Source: Rana temporaria
Lineage: Eukaryota > Chordata > Amphibia > Anura > Ranidae
Length of the DNA: 64,000 bases
Direction of reading: 5' to 3'
NCBI RefSeq assembly: GCF_905171775.1
Contig: NC_053489.1
Coordinates: 249,413,008 to 249,477,007 of the forward strand
The notes under the pieces are model-generated. The model saw only the letters and a program-made list of their open reading frames with translations. It searched no databases and had not been told where the DNA came from. The translations under genes and the position numbers were made by a program. Shown here piece by piece: positions 54,508-64,000 of this stretch. How positions within the stretch are numbered: position 1 is the first letter of the stretch; each line of letters starts with the position of its first letter.

Positions 54508-57500
54508 TATTTATTTATTTATTTAAAATGCTTATTGAGAGCGCAGTCATTACCAGCAGGCCTCGATGCGCTCATAGAACCAACATATGAAAAAATACAG
54601 AACACATCTCTCATACTATAAGATAACAATATAAAATACATAATAACATTTAAAAAAGCTAAAATACCATACCAATACTAATATCTTACCCTAATTAGGG
54701 CCATACACTTGAACAAATAGGAACGTTTTTAAAAATTTCCTGAATTTTAGTAAATCCTTCTCACGTCTTATATATAGAGGTAGAGAATTCCAGAATATTG
54801 AGCCCTGCGCATCCAACGTCCTCCCTCCACATTTAGTTCTTCTAAATTTAGGGACAGTCAGATTTGCCTGATCAGCAGATCTCAGTGATCTGTTGGGAAC
54901 GTAACAGGTAAATTTTTCTTGCAGATACCCTGGGCCTATCTTATGGATGGCTTTATGGACGATACAACCCACTTTGAACAAGACCCGCTCAGCCACCGGT
55001 AGCCAATGCAGGGCTTTCAGAGAAGGTGTAATATGGTCCCGACGACCCACACCCGTTAATAACCTTGCTGCGGCATTTTGAATCAGTTGAAGCTTATGCA
55101 GAAGGGTTTTTGGACACCCCATGTATAACACGTTACAATAGTCCAGCCGACTACCAATAAAAGCATTGATCACTTGGACTTTATCCACCTCGTCAATGAA
55201 ATGCAATGTAGAGCGCAGGAGTTTCAGTTGGTAGTAACATGCGCTTACCACCTGATTTACCTGCGCCTTCAATGACAATTTGGAATCCACAATGATTCCC
55301 AAGTTCCGAACTTGGGTAGCCCGGGTCGGGGATGGCATAAACGAAACCGGCCAAGACGGAAAATCAGTCACACTGATTTTGCTCTGATTACTGATAATAA
55401 TACATTCTGTTTTGGAACCATTAAGTTTTAAATAATTGGCTCCCATCCAGGACTGTATTTCCTCCAGGCAGGATGCCAAATCTACCTGAACTTCCTCATT
55501 TTTAGGTAGCCTAAAATAGATTTGCGTATCATCTGCATAAACATGAAAGCTAAGATTATGGCGCCGAATAATATATAGTAGTGGCCTTATGTAGATATTA
55601 AATAATATCGGCGATAGCGCAGAACCCTGAGGAACCCCGCAGGACAAGGAGCTATTAGATGAATAATATGTCCCTAGTCTTACCCTCTGAGTTCTATTCT
55701 GCAGGAATGAGGCCATCCATGTCAATGCCATGTCCTCAAACCCGGCCACAGACACCAGCCTTTCCAAAAGTCTGGCATGATCTACAGTATCAAATGCAGC
55801 CGACAGATCCAGCAATATTAATGCTGAAGCCTCATCGCTGTCCATGGCCCATAGGCAGTCATCCTTAACTTTAATCAGGGTGGTCTCTGTGCCTCTACCA
55901 GGGCGGAATCCAGACTGATATTCATCAAAAATATCATTGGACTCCAAGTGCGGTTGAAGTTGCCACACAACAGCTCTCTCCATTATTTTAGCTAGGAAAG
56001 GCAAGGTCGAAATAGGTCGGTTATTACTTAGATCGGACCGTGGCACGTTAGCCTTCTTCAACAAGGGGATTATAACCGCCTGCTTCAAAATACTTGGCAC
56101 TGTTCCAATAGCGAAGGACATATTAATAATGTCTGCTATAAATGGTGCCAAGGTAACAGCCGAGTCCTTCACCAGCTGCGCAATGCAGGGGTCAAGCGCT
56201 GACGACGAAGCTCTAAGTGATTTGAGAATAGTCAGTATCTCTACACTAGTTACCGCCGAAAAACAGGTAAAACGTACCCCTTTATATACAGGAAAACTTT
56301 CTGTGTAACAAGAGTCATGTATATTATTTCTTATGTCTATTATTTTTTGCTTAAAATACTCTGCTAATTTCTCACTTAATTCTGGAGAGAGTTCTTCCTT
56401 GGTATCTAAACAAATTGGATTTGCAAGAGTGTTGGTGACTTTAAATAATTCTGCGGCCTTGTTTTCCGCCAACCTAATTTTCTCCGTTAAATAAGTTCTT
56501 TTTGCTTTTTTTATTTCAGCTTTATATATTTTCAACGCCGCTCTATATGCCTCTCTAGTACAGGAATTAGGGTCTTTCCTCCATGTTTTTTCTAACGCTC
56601 TGCAACTCCATTTTAACATGCGAGCATTTTGATTAAACCAGAGCGGATTATTTGTTGGGGATCTTATATTTTGACTCTGTTTTTTTGGGGCCAAAAGATC
56701 TAAAGTTTTTATTATTGTTGAATTAAATGCTTCTATTTTATCCTCAACGGTATGTATTTTTTTAAATACCCCGATATCTGCATTCTCTAGAAATATTCTA
56801 GAGAAAGCATCTGCGGACACATTTGAGTAATTGCGTGTAAGCGATGGTTTAACAACTCTATTAGGTATATGAGGGGGTTTTTTCTTTACATTACCCACTA
56901 TTTTAAAGCCTATAAAGAAATGGTCACTCCAAGCCACCTCTAGCGGTGGGTCCGTCCCGGTTACACAGCCATTATGTAGTATCCAATCCAAAGTGTGCCC
57001 AGCCCTATGGGTGGGTTTACTCACTTCCTCTGTATAACCCAGGCTATTAGCATAACAAAGAAGTTGCTGAACTTCTGTATTGCTAATATCATCTGCCCAC
57101 ATATTGAAGTCTCCCACAATTAAAGACTTGGGAAACTGCAACACTGAGGCTGATAACAATTCTGTAATATCCTTTAAGGCAATTGCATTCGTACTCGGAG
57201 GATGATATATGATAATAAAGCCAACGGTCTCTTCCGGACTTTTCTTCCACCTTAAAACTAGGCTTTCTAGTGAAGTATAAATTTCTGTGCAGTTCACGAC
57301 CTCAAAATCAAATATCGCTCTAAAAATAAGGGCTATACCTCCTCCCCTTTTAAACTGGCGATCACACTTCACTATTTTATATCCCCCTGGAACTAATTCA
57401 TCCAGCCGTGGGGGAGAAGCAGCCGAAAACCACGTCTCCGTCATGGCAAGTAGGTCCAATTTTTGCTCAACTATTAAATCATAAATGGCCGCTGCATTTT

Positions 57501-57900
57501 TTATAGCTGAGCGGACATTTATGAGACCTGCCTTTAAAATCTCCGTCTTTTTTCCTGATGTATCCTGGGGTATCCTTTTGTCCTGTACTACTGGGTCAGG
57601 ATATGTAGGTTTCGACCCGTAATCACCATTATTCCTTATAGAACTACGCATAATATTGTATTTTATAATTTTTACCTTAGTGCGATCGTTTAAGGAATAG
57701 CACTTATTTAAACTTGTTAAATATTCAAAAGAGTAACATATTAATGATACAGCTAACACTCTGTCTTGTGCCATATCACAAAAGTTTACACCTTATAACA
57801 CACAATTAAATAGTCAAATGATAAAAATACCAACAGGCACAACTTTAAAATATCCAATATAAAACCTTCAATCTAACATAAAATAGAATCAAGTGAATTA
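54508..57900 (-). mobile_element. L2/CR1-type LINE, apparently intact ORF
   Basis: A minus-strand element. The right side holds the ORF start. After the ORF about 170 bp of 3' UTR ends in a short TTTATTTATTTATTTA tandem (54508-54523 on the plus strand), the microsatellite-like tail used by L2/CR1-clade LINEs in place of poly(A). The 5' limit past 57774 is uncertain. Confidence 0.82.
54691..57774 (-). CDS. LINE ORF2: AP-type endonuclease plus reverse transcriptase
   Basis: A single uninterrupted 1027-codon frame. Residues about 80-295 form an exonuclease-endonuclease-phosphatase domain: INVRSA (N86), TETW (E113), GDFN (221-224) and WSDH (282-285) supply the catalytic residues. Residues about 540-800 form the reverse transcriptase: SGFRPGRGTETT (621-632), LDLSAAFDTVDH (655-666, Asp656), GVPQGSALSP (713-722) and YADD (746-749). 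The C-terminal RNase-less tail has KLQLIQNAAARLLTG and HWLPV, typical of the L2/CR1 group. Protein and catalytic motifs are complete, so it may be recently active; transcription and any separate ORF1 are not evident. The start is the first Met of the frame and the true start could be one of the later Mets. Confidence 0.93.
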   Translation of the reverse strand: MAQDRVLAVSLICYSFEYLTSLNKCYSLNDRTKVKIIKYNIMRSSIRNNGDYGSKPTYPDPVVQDKRIPQDTSGKKTEILKAGLINVRSAIKNAAAIYDLIVEQKLDLLAMTETWFSAASPPRLDELVPGGYKIVKCDRQFKRGGGIALIFRAIFDFEVVNCTEIYTSLESLVLRWKKSPEETVGFIIIYHPPSTNAIALKDITELLSASVLQFPKSLIVGDFNMWADDISNTEVQQLLCYANSLGYTEEVSKPTHRAGHTLDWILHNGCVTGTDPPLEVAWSDHFFIGFKIVGNVKKKPPHIPNRVVKPSLTRNYSNVSADAFSRIFLENADIGVFKKIHTVEDKIEAFNSTIIKTLDLLAPKKQSQNIRSPTNNPLWFNQNARMLKWSCRALEKTWRKDPNSCTREAYRAALKIYKAEIKKAKRTYLTEKIRLAENKAAELFKVTNTLANPICLDTKEELSPELSEKLAEYFKQKIIDIRNNIHDSCYTESFPVYKGVRFTCFSAVTSVEILTILKSLRASSSALDPCIAQLVKDSAVTLAPFIADIINMSFAIGTVPSILKQAVIIPLLKKANVPRSDLSNNRPISTLPFLAKIMERAVVWQLQPHLESNDIFDEYQSGFRPGRGTETTLIKVKDDCLWAMDSDEASALILLDLSAAFDTVDHARLLERLVSVAGFEDMALTWMASFLQNRTQRVRLGTYYSSNSSLSCGVPQGSALSPILFNIYIRPLLYIIRRHNLSFHVYADDTQIYFRLPKNEEVQVDLASCLEEIQSWMGANYLKLNGSKTECIIISNQSKISVTDFPSWPVSFMPSPTRATQVRNLGIIVDSKLSLKAQVNQVVSACYYQLKLLRSTLHFIDEVDKVQVINAFIGSRLDYCNVLYMGCPKTLLHKLQLIQNAAARLLTGVGRRDHITPSLKALHWLPVAERVLFKVGCIVHKAIHKIGPGYLQEKFTCYVPNRSLRSADQANLTVPKFRRTKCGGRTLDAQGSIFWNSLPLYIRREKDLLKFRKFLKTFLFVQVYGPN

Positions 57901-58935
57901 AGTCCCGCTGATTGAGATCTATTTAAAAATTACATTAGTTACTTCTCATCCTTGTATTATTTACCTATCGGCCTTTAGGACCAAGATATTATGGCTTCTA
58001 TTCTCCATTAACCAGAGGTAAGTACTCCCCTGGAGGAGCAAATTTGCCAATTTATCTGTATGAAGACAGGTGAAGATTGTAAAACCAACTGTCAACAAGA
58101 TGATTAAGGGCCTGTTCACACTGGAACACTGTGTGGGAAAGGCATTCCATGTGAATTTTGTATCCACCAGTCCACAAGGTACCTAGGGTTGCCACCTGTC
58201 CAGAATTGACCCAGACAGTTTGGGTTTGGAATTATGTGTCCGGGTTTCAGACTGCCTGAAACCCAGACAAATTATTTAAACTGGACTATGGTTTCCCAGC
58301 TGGGTTGCTGGCTGCAGTTGTCTAAGCTGAGAGTGCTTATTATACTCTTTCATGCTGCCCAAAGCCAGCACTAACAATACCCCCTCAAACACACACACAC
58401 AGAGGGGAGAGGAGAGAGGGCTCAATCTGCACCTCTTCCTCCCGCCCCTACCCCTCTGGGTCTGCCCACACTCCAATCCCCAGGGCTGTGCCTCAGAAAA
58501 GGAAAGTGCGGGGCGTGGGTACTAAGTTACAACCGCATACCTTAAACTGAACTGGTCGGGCGTGGAACGGTCCATCTGTCACCAACATAGTCATCTGAAG
58601 AGCGACTCCAGTACACCTTCATAGGGCTGTGAGTAAACCTGGGCTATTTGTTGGTCCGCCGTGACCACTGGTTCACCTGGAGGAAAATTTTCGTTTGTGT
58701 TTACACCGTGTGATGTTTGGATTTAATCACTGATTATGACAAGAGTCATTTTTGTGAGTGCATCTATTGGGAGATTTTTAGTGTTTTTATTAAAAGTTGT
58801 GTTGCAATATCACACTATTGTGCTCTCTCTCTTCATTATACATGTGGCTGTCATCTTGGAGTTTTTCCTTTTTCCAACGGATCTCCATTTATTTAACTGA
58901 GTGCTCCAGTTTCCAAAGAGGGAGTTCCATCAATT

Positions 58936-59502
58936 CAAATTATAACATTTTTTTATTGTTGTTTAAATGTATAAATTACATGAATCAATACGCCAGGGCG
59001 CAAACATTTAACATATTGTATACACAAACAAACCTTTTCACCCCACACCCTCCCCCTGCCCCTGAGTCATTGTAGTTAAATAGAAAAAGGCCTCCTAAAT
59101 TCCAAATTTGCTTCCCTAATATCTACCCTCCCCCACCCCTCCACCCCCCACCCACCCCTCCGCCCTCCTGTCGCACCCTATATCAGTTTTTAAATTAGTT
59201 TAATTTACTTTATTGGGTAGATCCTCTCCATAGAGGGGCGTCCATTAACGGGTTTAAAACATATATTAATTTAAATTAAATTCGAGAAGAATCCTTTTCT
59301 TATATAGAGCATCCTATTCTGTCTAGCCAAGGTTTCCACAACCTGACAAACTTTCTATAAATGCCCTGTCTAATGAGTGTCACTCTCTCGCTCCAGATCA
59401 TTGTATTAATGGTCTCAACCCATGATTTAACAGTGGGTGGAGTCTGGGCCTGCCACCTCAACGCAATTAACTTCCTTGCCTGGAAAAGGCATCTCAGCAC
59501 CA
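58936..59502 (-). pseudogene. Tx1/L1-type LINE 3' end fragment
   Basis: Minus-strand frame 59509-59300 reads QARKLIALRWQAQTPPTVKS then WVETINTMIWSERVTL and RLWKPWLD, matching the C-terminus of Tx1/L1-type reverse transcriptase proteins. 3' UTR-like sequence follows to the left. A 9-bp direct repeat CCATCAATT flanks it (58927-58935, 59503-59511), consistent with a 5'-truncated retrotransposition event. Confidence 0.72.
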
Positions 59503-60069
59503 CCATCAATTAAACTGAGTGGTTCAGTTAAAAAGCCTGTGTGCCTTAACACGAGAGTGTCAGGCCATTTATTGTGGTGAGTTTGCATTCTGATGGGTGG
59601 TGGAATCACGCAGTCACTGTGGTGTGGTGAAAGCACTGTCTGAAGATCGTGAAGGGATTTCTTCTGTTCTCCATTTATGAACTTCATTTACGTTCACACA
59701 ATCAGTTTATGGATTTTTTTTGCCAACCTGTTATTTTGGGTGTATTATTGGCACCTATTTTTGACACTGATATATTGTTTCACATAGAGCAGGGGTGGGC
59801 AATTATTTTTTCGATGGGGCCACATGAGAAACTAAAAATATTTTGGAGGGCCGGGCCAAAAGGCTAAACTCAATACTGCATAAAATCAATTGTATTTCTT
59901 TATAAAAAGCAGTAAATATCATTGTTGGACAACTGGTACGAGTACTTGTTATAGTTAAACAATGAAAAAGTGAGGTTGCCTTACAAGAATTTTTTTTTAA
60001 TTTATTAAACAAAATTTCCCAAAACAATGAACATTTTTCACTATTTGTGACTCATATTAGTGAAAATTT

Positions 60070-60625
60070 CCAGAGAGGATCAGAGACTGCGGACATGATA
60101 CCAGAGAGGATCAGAGACTGCGCACATGATACCAGAGAGGATCAGAGACTGCAGACATGATACTAGAGAGGATCAGAGACTGCGCACATGATACCAGAGA
60201 GGAATCAGAGACTGCGTACATGATACCAGAGAGGATCAGAGACTGCGCACATGATACCAGAGAGGAATCAGAGACTGCGCACATGATACCAGAGAGGATC
60301 AGAGACTGCGCACATGATACCAGAGAGGATCAGAGACTGCAGACATGATACTAGAGAGGATCAGAGACTGCGCACATGATACCAGAGAGGAATCAGAGAC
60401 TGCGCACATGATACCAGAGAGGATCAGAGACTGCGCACATGATACCAGAGAGGATAAGAGACTGCGGACATGATACCAGAGAGGATCAGAGACTGCAGAC
60501 ATGATACTAGAGAGGATCAGAGACTGCGCACATGATACCAGAGAGGAATCAGAGACTGTGCACATGATACCAGAGAGGATCAGAGACTGCGCACATGATA
60601 CCAGAGAGGATAAGAGACTGCAAAC
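60070..60625. repeat. 29-bp minisatellite
   Basis: About 19 units with GAGGATCAGAGACTGCGCAC and ATGATACCA. Some are 30 bp (GAGGAATCAGAGACTG), so frames shift. A super-period of several units is visible through variants such as CTGCAGACATGATACTAG. Both strands show short repetitive open frames that are not genes. Confidence 0.95.
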
Positions 60626-60719
60626 ATTGTCCCCATAAAGTCCTGCCAAACGACAATGTATGCCGTGTCATAAATTATGGTTTATGTATGTCTTATTGTC
60701 TTAGTGATTGATTCACATC

Positions 60720-60895
60720 ACAACTTCATTGATAGCTTTTTTTTGTATGATTTTTAGTTTTGCTCATTACTGCCACACACGTGCAATGCATGGCTGCATG
60801 TGTGTGGCAGTGATGAGCAAAAGCAAAAATCATACAAAAAATAAGGGTATCAATTTCAAATCAATGAAGTTGTGATGTTAATCAATCACTAAGAC
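60720..60895. repeat. Inverted repeat between the two arrays
   Basis: ATCACAACTTCATTGAT and TTTGTATGATTTTTAGTTTTGC on the left recur inverted up to about 60895 (GCAAAAATCATACAAAAAAT, ATCAATGAAGTTGTGAT). The centre is near 60805 around CATGCATGGCTGCATG. Confidence 0.88.
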
Positions 60896-60906
60896 ATACA
60901 TAAACC

Positions 60907-61603
60907 AGTGTGCCATCAATTGCTGCCAGTGTGCCATCAATTGCTGCCAGTGTGCCATCAATTGCTGCCAGTGTGCCATCAATTGCTGCCAGTGTGCCAC
61001 CAGTGTGCCATCAATTGCTGCCAGTGTGCCATCAATTGCTGCCAGTGTGCCATCAATTGATGCCAGTGTGCCATCAACTGATGCCAGTGTGCCACCAGTG
61101 TGCCATCAATTGCTGCCAGTGTGCCATCAATTGCTGCCAGTGTGCCATCAATTGCTGCCAGTGTGCCACCAGTGTGCCATCAATTGCTGCCAGTGTGCCA
61201 TCAATTGCTGCCAGTGTGCCATCAATTGCTGCCAGTGTGCCATCAATTGCTGCCAGTGTGCCATCAATTGCTGCCAGTGTGCCATCAATTGCTGCCAGTG
61301 TGCCATCAATTGCTGCCAGTGTGCCACCAGTGTGCCATCAATTGCTGCCAGTGTGCCATCAATTGCTGCCAGTGTGCCATCAATTGCTGCCAGTGTGCCA
61401 TCAATTGCTGCCAGTGTGCCATCAATTGCTGCCAGTGTGCCGCCAGTGTGCCATCAATTGCTGCCAGTGTGCCGCCAGTGTGCCATCAATTGCTGCCAGT
61501 GTGCCGCCAGTGTGCCATCAATTGCTGCCAGTGTGCCATCAATTGCTGCCAGTGTGCCACCAATTGCTGCCAGTGTGCCATCAATTGCTGCCAGTGTGCC
61601 GCA
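60907..61603. repeat. 21-bp minisatellite with 11-bp partial units
   Basis: About 30 copies of CAGTGTGCCATCAATTGCTG plus C, interspersed with truncated CAGTGTGCCAC or CAGTGTGCCGC units. Because 21 is a multiple of 3 and no unit has a stop, three plus-strand frames stay open (repeats of VPSIAAS, VCHQLLP or NCCQCAI). Not a gene. Confidence 0.96.
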
Positions 61604-62871
61604 ATTCTTTCGGCTGCAAATTCAGACTTCAAATTCAGATTTCTAGCGATCCGCCCGGGGGCCGGATTAAAATGTCCGCCGGGCCGCATACGGCCCGCGG
61701 GCCGCAGTTTGCCCACCTCTGACATAGAGGGTGGATCACTCATTATTTTTCACTTAATAGTCTAGCAATATTATATGTGTGTTTTTTTATTTGATTCTTT
61801 TGAGCACTGCTTAATATCACATTTGATACCTTTTTTCACATCAGGTAGCACTGTATTTGCATATTACATTTTGATTGTTTAACTTTTAAAGCAGCAGCTC
61901 ACATATATTTATTTATTAATTAATTTATTTATATTATCAATATCACTATATTTTCACTTATATTCTCCAGTTACGCGCAGTGGGGGTGGCTCAATTAGAC
62001 GGCCCTTATTTCCACCTTTTTCCCATGGAAATTTGAAGTCCAGCATCCTCAGATACATCTGGATGAGAGGTACTGACTGCCAAGGGATAAGTGAGCTCAC
62101 CATCCATCCCTGTCTGTGACTGAAGTCTCCCCCCTTCTATCTCCTGCCTCTGAGTGAGTACACTAAGGAAAATCAGGGTTCTCAGAGCACCCCTTATATC
62201 AGAGTTCCCCTTTACACCAGAGGCCACATCAGAGCTCCTCTCCATACATCAGAGTTCTCAGTGTTCCCCCTTAAATCAGGGTTCCCAGAGCATCCCTTAT
62301 GTTAGAGTCCCCAGAGTTCTCCCTTACATCAGAGTCTGCAGAGTCCCTCCTTACAGTGTAAGGGAACTCTGCAAGTTCAGATGTATAAGGGGAACTCTGT
62401 GGACTCTGATGTAAAGGGGGACTTTTGCTATTAACGTCATATGTTTAGAAATTGTATTTATTGGCAAAAATATATGTATAAAAAAAATTGCTGTGCACCG
62501 CTAAAGTGTTCGGGTTTGACTTGAAGAAAGGGTGGCAACCCTAGTGGTACCATGCATGCACTCATTTTTGCAGTTCAAAGCATTTGGCCGCCCCTTCAAA
62601 TGAATGGTCTATCAAAACTGGAATGTGAGAACATGCAAGTGTGTGTTCCAGTTTGAACTAGCCCTGAATGAATACCTATCATTGTCGGTACATTGACCAG
62701 TAGGACTCCTGGGGATAATTACAGCCTACAACTGTTCAAGATTGCAACATTCTTGCTGGAGGCAGAAGCATTATAGTCACCCTGTGTAATCATGTTCAAA
62801 AATTCCGCTCCCAGCTTGGGGCAAGAATGGACTTGTATGGCCTCAGGCTCAAGGCTTCTTTACTTACTTAA

Positions 62872-63272
62872 AAGAGTTGTAAAGGAAAAACATTTTTTTT
62901 GCTGAAATTACTGTTTACAGGGTATAGAGACATAATATTTAACTGATTCCTTTTAAAAACGATTAAAAATAGATAAAAATCAATCATATAATGTACCTCC
63001 TAGTTTCAGTTGCGTTTTTGCATCTAGCTTCGTTTTTGCATGTTATTTGATGCCTCTGTGCTGGACAGACCCATAGAGCAGTATTGGTTTGGAAAACTAA
63101 ACTAGAATCTCCCAGTACTGTGGTGATCAGGAAACAGACAACCAGGAAGTGTCCAGAACAGAGAGGAATTACAGCAACATCAGAGCAAGAACGAGCAATG
63201 AGGACATGAAACCAGGACTGCAGTAAGGTAAAGGAAGCTATTTAGCTAAAAAAAAAATCCTATAGTGACCCT
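62872..63272. mobile_element. TTAA-flanked element
   Basis: The left end is AAGAGTTGTAAAGGAAAAA and the right end TATAGTGACCCT. TTAA flanks both sides (62868-62871, 63273-63276). 401 bp, non-coding. Related to 23796 and 63586 by the GTTGTAAA start. Confidence 0.8.
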
Positions 63273-63585
63273 TTAACCTTTTACACTTGCATACCCCAAA
63301 TTGACCAGAGATTTTTTTCCATTTATGCTATGAACCTATTCATTTGGCACTAACTTTGTCATTACCAATACATACAGCATATGTTTCTGTGTTATATTTT
63401 CTCACAAAAAGGATTTGTTTAGTTTAAAAAATTCACTTTTTTGACCCATGTTCGTTAAAAAATAAATAGGGCTACTGTAGATAAAAAGAGTAATGATACT
63501 ATAATTATGATTTTTGTATAAAGCATTGAAAAGTTATTTACAAATTAAAATCTTTTTGTTATTTTTGAGCTTTTTTAAATGTTAA

Positions 63586-64000
63586 AGGGGTTGTAAACCC
63601 CCGTATTTTTTTTTCATTAAAAATAACAAACAAAAAACAAAGTGTTTTGCCCAGAGCATCCCCGATCCTCCTCTTCTGGGGTGCTCTACTGGCGTGCCTG
63701 GCTCCTCCCCTTCATCAGGTGCTCCCAAGGAAAGCTGTTTTCCATGGTGGCACCTGCGCAGGCTCACCCCCGAGTTCCTCTACTGCGTCCATTGACACAG
63801 ACGTTGGGACTCGGCCCTGCCAGTGGTAGCCAATGGCTCCTGTTGCTATGAATCTGTCCAATGAGAGCCGCTTCACTCGTGCACATTGCTGGATCGGATC
63901 AGATTCAGGTAAGTAAAAGGTGGGGGGGTCTTGGGGGAGCTGCAGCACTGAAGGTTTTTCACCTTAATGCATGAAATGCATTAAGATGAAAAACCTTGAG
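63586..64000. mobile_element. TTAA-family element, cut by window end
   Basis: It starts AGGGGTTGTAAACCCCCG after TTAA (63582-63585). The right end lies beyond the window. A short inverted pair (CATTAAGATGAAAAACCTT near the end; AAGGTTTTTCACCTTAATG before it) is visible at 63950-63998. Confidence 0.65.

Larger units (their letters stand above)
59790..61721. mobile_element. hAT-type element carrying two tandem arrays
   Basis: The left end is CAGGGGTGGGCAATTATT and the right end GCAGTTTGCCCACCTCTG. A perfect 8-bp duplication ACATAGAG flanks it (59782-59789, 61722-61729). It is 1932 bp with no transposase; most of its length is the arrays at 60070 and 60907. The first about 70 bp match the fragment at 1349. 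Confidence 0.94.
58184..62543. mobile_element. hAT-like element, TAGGGTTGCCACC ends, itself a nest
   Basis: The left end is TAGGGTTGCCACCTGTCC and the right end GGGTGGCAACCCTA. Flanking 8-mers AAGGTACC and GTGGTACC share GGTACC (6 of 8). Its 4.36 kb includes the hAT at 59790, a Tx1-type LINE tail at 58936, and unclassified repeat sequence. No transposase. Confidence 0.7.
58108..62665. mobile_element. MITE (AGGGCCTGTTCACACTGG ends) split by nested insertions
   Basis: The left piece 58108-58183 begins AGGGCCTGTTCACACTGGAA. The right piece 62544-62665 ends GTTCCAGTTTGAACTAGCCC plus T, its inverted match. The original element is about 200 bp; the rest is the hAT inserted at 58184. No clear target duplication. 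Confidence 0.65.

Noticed and set aside
60070..60625. CRISPR-like regular repeats
   Set aside because: 29-30 bp units are contiguous with no unique spacers and lie within a eukaryotic hAT element. This is a minisatellite.
60910..61765. Three overlapping plus-strand frames of 213-270 codons
   Set aside because: A 21-bp repeat keeps all frames open. The peptides are heptad copies produced by the array, and one frame runs on into ordinary hAT sequence.

Overview
This window is non-coding-rich vertebrate DNA. It has one spliced host gene with kilobase-scale introns, an L2/CR1-type LINE, a Tx1/L1-type LINE tail, gammaretrovirus-like LTRs, Tc1/mariner copies, and a very high density of hAT and other terminal-inverted-repeat elements. 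There are no bacterial features. The mix, and several families I remember from frog assemblies (for example the TTAACCACTT-ended family), suggest an anuran, probably a ranid-like frog. That assignment is recollection plus inference, not a search result.

Host gene. SDR39U1 (epimerase-family short-chain dehydrogenase/reductase 39U1) lies on the minus strand. All six coding exons could be built from the sequence: 24626..24611, 21365..21259, 19189..19107, 14739..14618, 13288..13133 and 7891..7473. All introns are GT-AG, the phases match at every junction, and the spliced product is 300 aa with no internal stop. Its introns (about 17 kb in total) are filled with transposons. I recognised no other host gene.

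0-7.4 kb: intergenic, with hAT fragments, a TTAACCACTT-family copy and two foldback elements, one containing a perfect 48-bp palindrome. 7.5-24.6 kb: SDR39U1. Intron 5 holds a Tc1 copy and a nested stack (tandem array > interspersed repeat > 3-bp-TSD element > hAT). Intron 4 holds a deleted Tc1. Intron 3 holds two hATs with exact 8-bp target duplications, one containing a giant inverted repeat. 24.6-35.8 kb: putative promoter, then elements flanked by TTAA, including three abutting elements at 27.9-29.8 kb. 35.8-45.4 kb: an LTR followed by a tRNA-Pro-like primer site, two further LTRs (one split by a hAT), a decayed hAT transposase and a LINE fragment. 46-54.5 kb: MITE-like elements and a 1.6-kb higher-order minisatellite dense in TGACGTGG. 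54.5-57.8 kb: a LINE with an uninterrupted 1027-codon endonuclease/reverse-transcriptase ORF. 58.1-62.7 kb: a nested hAT-in-hAT complex with two tandem arrays and a Tx1 fragment. 62.9-64 kb: two more TTAA-flanked elements, the last cut by the window edge.

The genes do not form an operon or pathway. The story is one conserved metabolic-type gene expanded by repeated transposition, with one LINE that may have been active recently. All coordinates were read by eye, so repeat boundaries without a stated target-site duplication are approximate.
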